A stretch of 6,167 bases of DNA from Buchnera aphidicola (Cinara curvipes) (GCF_900698915.1 NZ_LR217711.1:1-6167), one strand, 5' to 3'. Positions 1-6,167 are shown, counted from the first letter of the stretch. Numbers and translations: made by a program. The notes: a model not told the origin generated them from the sequence alone.

Positions 1-11
1 TTAGATGCATG

Positions 12-41
12 TTGAAAAAAGATATATATGCTTCTTATAGA
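12..41 (+). promoter_or_regulatory. Candidate distal sigma70 promoter upstream of leuB
   Basis: A -35-like TTGAAA (12-17, five of six to TTGACA) lies 18 bases before a -10-like TATAGA (36-41, four of six to TATAAT). It would read toward leuB with a leader of about 120 bases. In DNA this rich in A and T, such matches arise by chance, so this is a candidate only. The TTGA element is the better half of the evidence. Confidence 0.35.
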
Positions 42-85
42 AATACATGCAAAATAACTTATAAAAAAAAAAAAAGAAAAAAATA

Positions 86-114
86 AAGACACACTATATC
101 TTATATAGTATACT
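86..114 (+). promoter_or_regulatory. Candidate proximal promoter of leuBCD with a palindrome in its spacer
   Basis: AAGACA (86-91, four of six to the -35 consensus) is followed after exactly 17 bases by TATACT (109-114, five of six to the -10 consensus). The spacer holds the inverted repeat ACTATAT-CTT-ATATAGT (93-109), whose last base overlaps the first base of the -10 box. Transcription from here would start about 45 bases before the leuB start. The palindrome could be an operator, or only AT-rich coincidence; Buchnera keeps few transcription factors. Confidence 0.35.
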
Positions 115-148
115 TTAATACAATAAATTTTTTTATAAAAAGATTCTT

Positions 149-155
149 AAGAAGG
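149..155 (+). promoter_or_regulatory. Ribosome binding site supporting the GTG start of leuB
   Basis: AAGAAGG (149-155) is a recognisable Shine-Dalgarno sequence 11 bases before the GTG at 167-169. It decides the start. With this GTG the N-terminus aligns residue for residue with E. coli LeuB up to the PGDGIGPEV motif, and there is no in-frame ATG in the right place. Confidence 0.6.
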
Positions 156-166
156 CAATAAAAAAA

Positions 167-1264
167 GTGAAAAATATATTTAATATAGCAATTCTACCTG
201 GAGATGGGATTGGCCCTGAAGTTATGTCAGAGACATATAAAATTTTAGATGTTATAAATGAAAAATTTGATTTTAAGATAAAAACACATGAATTTGATAT
301 TGGAGGAATTGCATTTGATAAATTTGGAACTCCATTACCTAAAGAAACACTAGATGGATGTATAAAATCTGATGCAATTTTATTTGGTTCAGTAGGTGGA
401 GAAAAATGGACATGTTTATCTCGTGATAAACAGCCCGAAACAGGCGCTCTATTGCCACTTAGACGATTTTTTAACTTATTCTTGAATATTAGGCCTATTA
501 AATTAAATTTTGCTTTAAAACAGCTATCACCATTAAAAAAAGAAATAATAAAAGATGGTTTTGATATTTTATGTATTCGCGAGTTAATTGGAGGAATATA
601 TTTTGGATTACCTAAAGGTAGAAATACTTTTGATAAAAAAAATATTTCTGCTTTTGATACAGAAATTTATTCCACTAAAGAAATTGAGCGAATTGCTAAT
701 ATTGCTTTTCAATTATCTTTAAAAAGAAGAAAACAAGTTTTTTCGATAGACAAAGCTAATGTACTAGAGAGTTCTTCTTTATGGAGAGAAGTTGTAACAA
801 AAGTTTCTAAAAATTTTCCTGAAGTAAAATTAATTCATTTATATGTAGATAATGCTGCAATGCAAATTATCAAAAATCCTAATCAATTTGATGTAATTTT
901 ATGTTCAAATTTATTTGGTGATATTCTATCAGATGAATGTGCAATGTTAACAGGTTCTGTTGGTATGCTTCCTTCCGCCAGCTTAAATAAAAATTTTTTT
1001 GGTTTATTTGAACCTGCTGGTGGTTCAGCTCCAGACTTAAGAGGTAAAAATATAGCAAATCCTATTGCTCAAATTCTTTCTTTAGCATTATTATGCGAAT
1101 ACTCTTTAAAACTCAACTATGTAGCTCAATTTATTGAATTAGCAGTAATAAATACTTTAAAAAAAGGATATAGAACATTAGATATTTCTGATGGGAAAAA
1201 TTATATTACAACCAATCAAATGGGTGATAATATTGCAAAAACATTATCTGAGATAATAAAATAA
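167..1264 (+). CDS. leuB: 3-isopropylmalate dehydrogenase
   Basis: LeuB carries out the NAD-dependent oxidation and decarboxylation of 3-isopropylmalate, the third leucine-specific step, as a cytoplasmic homodimer. The 365 residues (E. coli LeuB has 363) align along their whole length. Visible landmarks are [10 protein letters not shown] near the N-terminus, substrate arginines R99, R109 and R138, the catalytic pair Y145 and K196, and metal-binding aspartates D228, D252 and D256. The last two lie in the family signature [13 protein letters not shown]. The NAD-binding loop is [15 protein letters not shown] (285-299). The gene starts with GTG and has a good Shine-Dalgarno sequence. It heads the unit leuB-leuC-leuD, and its TAA shares one A with the leuC ATG, so translational coupling is likely. 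One oddity is [10 protein letters not shown], where E. coli and Thermus have RELTGG: a Thr-to-Ile change at residue 141, close to the active site. The frame is otherwise intact and probably functional. Confidence 0.97.
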   Translation: MKNIFNIAILPGDGIGPEVMSETYKILDVINEKFDFKIKTHEFDIGGIAFDKFGTPLPKETLDGCIKSDAILFGSVGGEKWTCLSRDKQPETGALLPLRRFFNLFLNIRPIKLNFALKQLSPLKKEIIKDGFDILCIRELIGGIYFGLPKGRNTFDKKNISAFDTEIYSTKEIERIANIAFQLSLKRRKQVFSIDKANVLESSSLWREVVTKVSKNFPEVKLIHLYVDNAAMQIIKNPNQFDVILCSNLFGDILSDECAMLTGSVGMLPSASLNKNFFGLFEPAGGSAPDLRGKNIANPIAQILSLALLCEYSLKLNYVAQFIELAVINTLKKGYRTLDISDGKNYITTNQMGDNIAKTLSEIIK

Positions 1265-2655
1265 TGAAAACAACATTATATCAAAAAATATTTAATTCAC
1301 ATTTAGTTCATGAAGAAAAAGATATTACACCAATTATTTATATTGATTTACATTTAATTCATGAAGTAACATCTCCACAAGCATTTGATGGATTAAGATT
1401 AAAAAATAGAACTGTTCGTAGGTCAAATCAAACCTTTGCAACCATGGATCATAATGTTTCAACATTATCAAGAGATATTAATTTATCTTCAGAAATGGCA
1501 AAAAAACAAATTAAAACATTAATAAAAAATTGTAAAGAATTCAATATTCCATTTTATGATTTAAATAATTTAAATCAAGGAATTGTACACGTAATAGGTC
1601 CAGAACAAGGAATGACTTTACCGGGAATGACTATTGTTTGTGGTGATTCGCATACTTCAACACATGGAGCATTTGGAACATTATCTTTTGGGATTGGTAC
1701 TTCAGAAGTAGAACATGTTTTTGCTACACAAACTATATCTCAAAATCGTATGAAAAATATGAAAATTCATATTTATGGAAAACCAAAAGATAATATTTAT
1801 TCTAAAGATATAATATTAAAAATTATTAATGAATTAGGTACTTCTGGTGGTGTAGGTTATGTAGTAGAATTTACAGGGCCAATTATTGAAAAAATGAGCA
1901 TGGAAGGTCGTATGACGATTTGTAATATGGCTATTGAAATGGGTGCAAAATCGGGTATTATACAACCGGATTGTATTACTTATGATTATTTAAAAAATAA
2001 AAATTTTATTCCTAAAAATAGACCTTGGAAGGAATATATAAAAAAATGGAGTTATTTAAAATCAGGACCAGAATCTATTTTTGAAAAAAATTTCTCAATT
2101 AATATATCCAATTTATCTCCACAAATAACCTGGGGTACTAATCCATCTCAAGTAATTTCTATTACAGATAAAATTCCAGATTTAAATAGTTTTAATGATA
2201 AAAATTTATTAGAAGATACAAAAAGATCTTTAGAGTATATGGGATTAAAACCAGGCACCAGTTTAGTAAACATACCAGTAAATAAAGTATTTATTGGTTC
2301 ATGTACAAATTCTCGAATTGAAGATTTACGAATTGTTGCATCAGTAGTAAAAAATAAATTTATAGCAAATAACATAGAAGCTTTAATTGTACCCGGTTCA
2401 GGTTTAGTGAAAAAACAAGCTGAAAAAGAAGGGTTAGACAGGATTTTTAAAAAATCTGGTTTTCAATGGAGACACGCTGGATGTTCTATGTGTTTGGGAA
2501 TGAATGAAGATCAATTAAAACCAGGAGAAAGATGTGCTTCTACAAGTAATAGGAATTTTGAGGGCAGGCAAGGCGCTAATGGGAGAACTCATTTAATGAG
2601 CCCATGGTTAGCTGCACAGACAGCTTTATACGGTAAATTTGTAAACATTAATTAA
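1264..2655 (+). CDS. leuC: 3-isopropylmalate dehydratase, large subunit
   Basis: LeuC is the catalytic, iron-sulfur subunit of isopropylmalate isomerase. With LeuD it converts 2-isopropylmalate to 3-isopropylmalate through a dehydration and rehydration of the aconitase type. It is 463 residues long (466 in E. coli) and alignable throughout. The three 4Fe-4S ligands are at the expected places: C347 in GSCTNSR, and C407 and C410 in GCSMCLGMN. Other family motifs are TMDHNVST (60-67), [14 protein letters not shown] (125-138), [13 protein letters not shown] (145-157), [20 protein letters not shown] (212-231) and [13 protein letters not shown] (425-437). The ATG overlaps the leuB stop by one base (TAATG). 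No strong Shine-Dalgarno site is visible before it, which fits translation by reinitiation after leuB. leuD follows after 34 bases. There is no sign of decay. Confidence 0.97.
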   Translation: MKTTLYQKIFNSHLVHEEKDITPIIYIDLHLIHEVTSPQAFDGLRLKNRTVRRSNQTFATMDHNVSTLSRDINLSSEMAKKQIKTLIKNCKEFNIPFYDLNNLNQGIVHVIGPEQGMTLPGMTIVCGDSHTSTHGAFGTLSFGIGTSEVEHVFATQTISQNRMKNMKIHIYGKPKDNIYSKDIILKIINELGTSGGVGYVVEFTGPIIEKMSMEGRMTICNMAIEMGAKSGIIQPDCITYDYLKNKNFIPKNRPWKEYIKKWSYLKSGPESIFEKNFSINISNLSPQITWGTNPSQVISITDKIPDLNSFNDKNLLEDTKRSLEYMGLKPGTSLVNIPVNKVFIGSCTNSRIEDLRIVASVVKNKFIANNIEALIVPGSGLVKKQAEKEGLDRIFKKSGFQWRHAGCSMCLGMNEDQLKPGERCASTSNRNFEGRQGANGRTHLMSPWLAAQTALYGKFVNIN

Positions 2656-2689
2656 TGATTTCTTTTCATAAATTTTATAAAGATATTAT

Positions 2690-3307
2690 ATGAAACACTT
2701 TACTCAACATATTGGTTTTATAGCTCCTTTAGATATATCAAATGTAGATACTGATATAATTATTCCTAAACAATTTTTACAGAAAGTTAATAAAAAAGGG
2801 TTTGGTAAACATTTATTTCATAATTGGAGATTTTTAGATGAATTAGGAACAAAAGAAAATCCTAATTTTATATTAAATAAAAAAATTTATCGAAATTCTA
2901 GTATTCTATTAACTAGAAGTAATTTTGGGTGCGGATCTTCTAGAGAACATGCTGTTTGGTCTTTGTTAGATTATGGGTTTAAAGTAATAATTGGACAAAG
3001 TTTTTCAGATATTTTTTTAAATAATTGTTTAAATAATAGATTATTATTAATTTCTCTTCCTAAAAAGACAATAGATAAATTATTTTTTATAATCAAAAAA
3101 AAAAAAAATGTTATTTGTATGATTAATTTATTAAAAGAAAAAATTTTTATTGACAATAACAGTATTCCATTTTCAATTAATATAATACAAAAACAATGTA
3201 TTATGTATAATTTTGATAACATTGATTTTACTTTAAAATATGAAAAAAAAATAGATTCATACGAAAAAAATAAATATCAATATTATTTTTTTACTAATAA
3301 TTATTAA
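2690..3307 (+). CDS. leuD: 3-isopropylmalate dehydratase, small subunit
   Basis: LeuD is the swivel-domain subunit of isopropylmalate isomerase and acts in a complex with LeuC. It has 205 residues against 201 in E. coli. The N-terminal half is strongly conserved: NVDTDIIIPKQFLQKV (18-33), HNWRFLD (44-50) and the aconitase swivel motif NFGCGSSREHAVW (78-90), then DYGFKVIIGQSFSDIF (94-109). The C-terminal half has drifted, becoming rich in Lys, Ile and Asn, and ends in a slightly longer tail. Codons 136-139 and part of 140 are a run of 14 A (3095-3108), read in frame as KKKKN. RNA polymerase slippage there is plausible. The ATG was chosen because the N-terminus then matches E. coli LeuD; the Shine-Dalgarno signal is weak (AAAGA at 2679-2683). 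It is the last gene before the terminator at 3331-3376. Confidence 0.96.
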   Translation: MKHFTQHIGFIAPLDISNVDTDIIIPKQFLQKVNKKGFGKHLFHNWRFLDELGTKENPNFILNKKIYRNSSILLTRSNFGCGSSREHAVWSLLDYGFKVIIGQSFSDIFLNNCLNNRLLLISLPKKTIDKLFFIIKKKKNVICMINLLKEKIFIDNNSIPFSINIIQKQCIMYNFDNIDFTLKYEKKIDSYEKNKYQYYFFTNNY

Positions 3308-3330
3308 TTTTTTTTTTAATTAATATTTTT

Positions 3331-3376
3331 CCCAATAAAATTCTTATATTAAAATATAAAAATTTTATTGGGTTTT
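3331..3376 (+). terminator. Rho-independent terminator of the leuBCD unit
   Basis: CCCAATAAAATT (3331-3342) pairs perfectly with AATTTTATTGGG (3361-3372). After one C/A mismatch the pairing continues as TTATATT with AATATAA around a two-base turn, so nearly the whole 42 bases fold on themselves. A TTTT tract follows directly on the + strand. On the other strand the hairpin is followed by A, so it should act only on rightward transcripts. It sits 23 bases after the leuD stop and divides leuBCD from leuA. It may also protect the 3' end of the leuBCD mRNA. Confidence 0.8.
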
Positions 3377-3403
3377 ATATAAAATTTTTTTATTACATAT
3401 AAT
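3374..3403 (+). promoter_or_regulatory. Candidate promoter of leuA
   Basis: A perfect -10 consensus TATAAT (3398-3403) lies 18 bases after TTTATA (3374-3379, four of six to the -35 consensus). It begins just past the terminator stem and would give a short leader of about 30 bases ahead of leuA. The position right after a strong terminator makes a separate leuA promoter likely, although TATAAT alone is common in such AT-rich DNA. Confidence 0.45.
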
Positions 3404-3427
3404 TTTGTTTTTTTTATTTTATTTTTT

Positions 3428-3431
3428 GGAG
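3428..3431 (+). promoter_or_regulatory. Strong Shine-Dalgarno site of leuA
   Basis: GGAG lies seven bases before the leuA ATG, the best-placed ribosome binding site in the window. It fixes the leuA start and suggests that leuA is translated independently rather than by coupling to an upstream gene. Confidence 0.75.
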
Positions 3432-3438
3432 TATTAAT

Positions 3439-4983
3439 ATGAACAAAAAAATTATTATTTTTGATACAACGTTACGTGATGGTGAACAAGCGTTACAAGC
3501 AAGTTTAACCGTTAATGAAAAAATTCAAATTGCTTTAGCTTTAGAACGAATGGGAATAGATGTTATTGAAGCTGGATTTCCTATTTCATCTCCAGGTGAT
3601 TTTAAATCAATACAATCTATTTCTCAAATAATTAAAAAAAGTAAAATTTGTAGTTTAGCTCGTTGTATGCCTAAAGATATTGATGTTGCAGCTCAAGCAA
3701 TGGAAAAAGCAATAAATTTTAGAATACACCTTTTTCTAGGAACTTCCAATTTACATATATTCTCCAAATTAAAAAAAAGTTTTAACGAGATAATCGACAT
3801 GGCTACTTCTTCTATTATAAGAGCTAAGAGATATACATCTGATATTGAGTTTTCTTGTGAAGATGCTGGACGCACATCATTGGATAATTTGTGTAGTATT
3901 GTAGAGGCTGTTATTGAAGCAGGAGCTACTACAATTAATATCCCTGATACTGTAGGATACACTACACCTACACAGTTTAAAAAAATAATTTCTACTTTAT
4001 TTAATTCTGTTAAAAATATTAATCAAGCAATAATTTCAGTTCATTGTCATAATGATTTAGGAATGGCGGTAGGAAATTCTATTAGTGCAATTGAAGCTGG
4101 AGCAACACAGATTGAAGGGACAATTAATGGATTAGGTGAAAGAGCCGGAAATACTGCTTTAGAAGAAGTAATCATGGCTTTAAGTATACATAAAAAAAGA
4201 TTTAAAAAATTCACTAATATAAATTTAAAAGAAATTTATAGAACTAGCAAAATAGTAAGTCAATTTTGTAATATGCCAATACCATTAAATAAAGCAATTG
4301 TAGGAAAAAATGCATTTTCACATTCTTCTGGGATTCATCAAGATGGTGTACTAAAAAATAGAGAAAATTATGAGATTATTAATCCAACTTCTATTGGATT
4401 AAATACTTGTAAGTTAAATTTAACTTCTCGTTCTGGAAGAGCTGCTATAGAACATCGTATGAAAGAAATGGGATATCAAAATAGTGATTATAATTTAAAT
4501 GAATTATATATTGATTTTTTAAAATTGGCAGATAAAAAAGGACAGATTTTTGATTATGATTTAGAAGCTTTAGCTTTTTTTAAAAAACAACAAAATATTG
4601 AAGAATATTTTAAATTAGAATATTTTGATGTGCAATCTAAATTATCTGGTTTGTCTGTAGCTTCTATTATTTTAATGTGTGGTTCTCAAACCAATATTCA
4701 AAAAGCTACAACAAGTAATGGACCCGTTGATGCTATATATCAAGCTTTAAATAAAGCAACATTATATCCTATTATTTTAAAAAAATTTCATTTAGAGGCT
4801 AATGGTGAAGGGAAAGATGCATTAGGAAAAGTAGATATTGTAGTACAATATAAATTACGTAATTTTCATGGAGTTGGTTTGGCTACTGATATTATTGAAG
4901 CTTCTGCTCAAGCTATGATAAATGTATTAAATTATATTTGGAAATCTAAGCAAGTAGATAAAGAATTAGAAAAGAAAAAATAA
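3439..4983 (+). CDS. leuA: 2-isopropylmalate synthase
   Basis: LeuA condenses acetyl-CoA with 2-ketoisovalerate to give 2-isopropylmalate, the committed step of leucine synthesis. It has 514 residues (523 in E. coli) and is colinear. The TIM-barrel catalytic domain begins with [18 protein letters not shown]. The metal ligands are present: D14, H202 and H204 ([12 protein letters not shown]) and N238 (GERAGN). The linker region keeps [18 protein letters not shown] (295-312) and [13 protein letters not shown] (328-340). The C-terminal LeuA regulatory domain (about 390-505) is complete, including [12 protein letters not shown] and [16 protein letters not shown], so leucine feedback inhibition may be kept; this is inferred from domain presence. 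The gene has its own Shine-Dalgarno site and a candidate promoter after the leuBCD terminator. Its place after leuD, not before leuB, differs from the usual leuABCD order. No leu leader peptide or attenuator precedes it. Confidence 0.97.
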   Translation: MNKKIIIFDTTLRDGEQALQASLTVNEKIQIALALERMGIDVIEAGFPISSPGDFKSIQSISQIIKKSKICSLARCMPKDIDVAAQAMEKAINFRIHLFLGTSNLHIFSKLKKSFNEIIDMATSSIIRAKRYTSDIEFSCEDAGRTSLDNLCSIVEAVIEAGATTINIPDTVGYTTPTQFKKIISTLFNSVKNINQAIISVHCHNDLGMAVGNSISAIEAGATQIEGTINGLGERAGNTALEEVIMALSIHKKRFKKFTNINLKEIYRTSKIVSQFCNMPIPLNKAIVGKNAFSHSSGIHQDGVLKNRENYEIINPTSIGLNTCKLNLTSRSGRAAIEHRMKEMGYQNSDYNLNELYIDFLKLADKKGQIFDYDLEALAFFKKQQNIEEYFKLEYFDVQSKLSGLSVASIILMCGSQTNIQKATTSNGPVDAIYQALNKATLYPIILKKFHLEANGEGKDALGKVDIVVQYKLRNFHGVGLATDIIEASAQAMINVLNYIWKSKQVDKELEKKK

Positions 4984-4986
4984 TAT

Positions 4987-5016
4987 TTAATTAAATTAAA
5001 AAGTTAATTTATTTAA
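4987..5016 (+). terminator. Possible weak all-AT hairpin at the end of leuA
   Basis: TAAATTAA (4992-4999) and TTAATTTA (5004-5011) pair around an AAAG loop, and after one mismatch four more pairs extend the stem. It lies a few bases after the leuA stop. It has no G-C pairs and no clean T tract, so it could be a weak terminator, an mRNA 3' end structure, or coincidence. Confidence 0.25.
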
Positions 5017-5061
5017 TTTAAATAAAACAATAATTATTTTAAAGTTTTTTAGATTTCTATT

Positions 5062-5102
5062 TAATTTTTAATAAATTATATTAATTTTTTTATTAAAAAT
5101 TA
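5062..5102. repeat. 14-bp inverted repeat in the leuA-repA gap
   Basis: TAATTTTTAATAAA (5062-5075) is exactly complementary to TTTATTAAAAATTA (5089-5102), with a 13-base loop. All pairs are A-T. A T-rich stretch follows, so it may end leuA transcription. It also lies about 55 bases before repA, where IncFII replicons have structured leader RNA that controls copy number. The sequence does not decide between these roles. Confidence 0.5.
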
Positions 5103-5123
5103 TTTTATTTTATTGATGATTAT

Positions 5124-5141
5124 CTATCATATTTGTGATAG
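5124..5141 (+). promoter_or_regulatory. Hairpin just upstream of the repA ribosome binding site
   Basis: CTATCA (5124-5129) and TGATAG (5136-5141) form a six-pair stem with two G-C pairs and a six-base loop, TATTTG. It ends seven bases before the weak GTGAG Shine-Dalgarno site (5149-5153), which is five bases from the repA ATG. Its position suggests control of repA translation, as leader stem-loops do in IncFII plasmids. No antisense RNA gene could be shown. Confidence 0.35.
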
Positions 5142-5158
5142 TTTTAATGTGAGTATTT

Positions 5159-6004
5159 ATGATAAAAAAAAAATATGTATATAATCCATATCCACAATTT
5201 ATTCAACCAGAAAATCGTAAAAAACGTCCAGCTTTTATTAGATATGCTATGAAATGTGCAGCTCAAACAGATGTTGCTCGAAATGAAATTTATTATACTA
5301 ATCAATTAAAACATCCTGTTACAGGATGTATTCTTCCGCCAAGAGTAAGACGTTTAAACGAACATCGCGCACGCGCTTTAAGAGCTATGGTTCAAGCTAT
5401 GTTATATCATTTTAATATAGTTTCTACTTTAGTAATGGCTTCTGTAGAAAAATTATCAGATGTATGTGGTTTATCTACATATTCTAGTGCAGGAAATAAA
5501 TCTATTACTAGAGCTTCAAGATTAATTACACAATTTATGGAACCTATTGGTTTAATTAGTTGTCAAAAAGTATGGGATAAAATTTTAAAAATGTATATTC
5601 CCAAAATTATTTTTTTAAAACCGCTTTTTTTTATGCTATTTAATATTTCTCAAAATAGACTGGAACATGTTAGGACAAAACAATTAAAATGGATAAATAG
5701 TCAGTTAGAAAAACAAGGGAAAAATAAAATAACATTTTTTGAAGCTGAAGAACAAGCAAAAGAAAGACATATTTATGCAGCGTTATTATCAAGAAAATCT
5801 AAACATACAATTCAAAAACAAAAAAATAAAGCAATTAAAATTCTACAATTAGAAGAAAAATATGCTCGTTCATATATTTTAAATAATTTAGTAAAAAAAT
5901 ACTCTATTAAAGAGCTTTGTAATATAGGATTAACTAGTTTAAAAAGAAAAGTAAATTATGAATATTTTAAGTTAATAAAATTAGCTAAAAATTCTATTCC
6001 TTAA
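5159..6004 (+). CDS. repA1: IncFII-family plasmid replication initiator RepA (RepA1 type)
   Basis: RepA starts replication of the plasmid by binding the origin, which in IncFII replicons lies just downstream of the gene; the protein acts mainly in cis. The 281 residues match the usual length of the family (285 in R1). The protein resembles Buchnera leucine-plasmid RepA1 as I know it: KKYVYNPYPQF at the N-terminus, DVARNEIYYT (38-47), GCILPPRVRRLNEHRARALRAM (56-77), MLYHFNI (81-87), SVEKLSDVCGLST (95-107), the most conserved block GNKSITRASRLITQFMEPIGLI (112-133), VWDKILKMYIPKII and PLFFMLF (155-161). A basic C-terminal region rich in Lys follows. I chose the ATG because KKYVYNP then sits at the expected place. 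A run of 10 A at codons 2-5 is a possible slippage site. Whether it should be called repA1 or simply repA is a naming matter; no second rep gene is in the window. Confidence 0.93.
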   Translation: MIKKKYVYNPYPQFIQPENRKKRPAFIRYAMKCAAQTDVARNEIYYTNQLKHPVTGCILPPRVRRLNEHRARALRAMVQAMLYHFNIVSTLVMASVEKLSDVCGLSTYSSAGNKSITRASRLITQFMEPIGLISCQKVWDKILKMYIPKIIFLKPLFFMLFNISQNRLEHVRTKQLKWINSQLEKQGKNKITFFEAEEQAKERHIYAALLSRKSKHTIQKQKNKAIKILQLEEKYARSYILNNLVKKYSIKELCNIGLTSLKRKVNYEYFKLIKLAKNSIP

Positions 6005-6167
6005 ATTTAAGTCAAAATTATTAGTAATATTTTTTATATGCTTAACTGCATAGGGGGGTTTTTTTTTTAAAAAAAATTTTTTATTCTTAAATATATTAAA
6101 TTTTCTTATTTTATGTAATATTTCCACTTTTTAAATCTTTTTTAATAAAAAAAAATTTTTTAAAATA
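6005..6167. other. Candidate replication origin region (oriR) downstream of repA
   Basis: These 163 noncoding bases hold a small hairpin, a run of six G followed by T10, A8 and T6 tracts (6053-6082), long A/T tracts near the end (6147-6161), and the DnaA-box-like ATTTCCACT (6120-6128, seven of nine to TTWTNCACA). In IncFII replicons the region after repA carries the CIS element and then oriR with a DnaA box, so the placement fits. A-tracts of this kind bend and melt easily. The assignment rests on position and family knowledge. If the molecule is circular, this joins the leuB leader to make a 329-base noncoding stretch. Confidence 0.45.
6037..6068 (+). terminator. Possible terminator of repA with six-G run and T10 tract
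   Basis: TATGC (6037-6041) pairs with GCATA (6048-6052) around TTAACT. Then come six G (6053-6058) and ten T (6059-6068). A hairpin followed by a long T tract after a stop codon suggests a terminator. The six G between stem and T tract are unusual, and no C run is available nearby to pair with them, so the fold is not a textbook one. Confidence 0.35.

Noticed and set aside
63..75. Run of 13 A before leuB
   Set aside because: It is noncoding, so slippage has no frame consequence; such tracts are expected in this base composition.
2148..2375. Open frame of 75 codons on the minus strand inside leuC
   Set aside because: It lies wholly within the conserved leuC coding sequence, including the GSCTNSR cluster region, shows no family features and has no ribosome binding site.
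2971..3222. Open frame of 83 codons on the minus strand inside leuD, very hydrophobic
   Set aside because: The hydrophobicity comes from reading Lys- and Asn-rich AT codons backward, which gives Phe, Leu and Ile. It overlaps leuD entirely and is a shadow frame.
3693..3962. Open frame of 89 codons on the minus strand inside leuA
   Set aside because: It is antisense to the conserved catalytic domain of leuA and resembles no protein I know.
5077..5082. TATATT as a -10 box for repA
   Set aside because: No acceptable -35 element lies 16-18 bases upstream, and such hexamers are everywhere in this gap.
1..6167. tRNA, rRNA, CRISPR array, insertion sequence or toxin-antitoxin genes
   Set aside because: No GC-richer structured stretch, regularly spaced repeats, transposase motifs or additional plausible small genes were seen on either strand.

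Overview
The window is a very AT-rich piece of bacterial DNA. It carries the complete leucine-specific pathway (leuB, leuC, leuD, leuA) and an IncFII-type plasmid replication initiator gene (repA), all on the + strand. The proteins read as close relatives of the enterobacterial Leu enzymes, shifted toward Lys/Ile/Asn/Phe. The RepA protein matches the RepA1 family of the leucine plasmids of Buchnera aphidicola, the obligate endosymbiont of aphids. I therefore read it as a Buchnera leucine plasmid (pLeu), possibly the whole circle opened between repA and leuB. The strain cannot be named from sequence alone.

Layout: positions 1-166 are a noncoding leader with two candidate promoters and a palindrome. 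Then come leuB (167-1264, GTG start), leuC (1264-2655, one-base overlap with leuB) and leuD (2690-3307). A strong inverted repeat with a T tract (3331-3376) ends this unit. leuA (3439-4983) follows with its own good Shine-Dalgarno site and a consensus -10 box just past that terminator. A 175-base AT-rich gap with three hairpins leads to repA (5159-6004). The last 163 bases are noncoding, with a small hairpin, a six-G run, A/T tracts and one degenerate DnaA-box-like site. This is where IncFII replicons place oriR.

How the genes work together: LeuA condenses acetyl-CoA with 2-ketoisovalerate, LeuC/LeuD isomerise 2-isopropylmalate to 3-isopropylmalate, and LeuB oxidises it to the 2-ketoisocaproate precursor of leucine. 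In Buchnera this supplies leucine to the aphid, and plasmid carriage is thought to amplify the genes. RepA would maintain the plasmid.

The main oddity is gene order. The familiar Buchnera pLeu order is repA1-leuA-leuB-leuC-leuD, often with repA2 and yqhA. Here leuA lies after leuD and before repA, as a separate transcription unit, and no repA2 or yqhA is seen. Other points worth a look are a 14-A run inside leuD, a six-G run after repA, and a hairpin with a 22-codon overlapping reading frame just before repA. I see no evidence of an unknown enzymatic or defence system.
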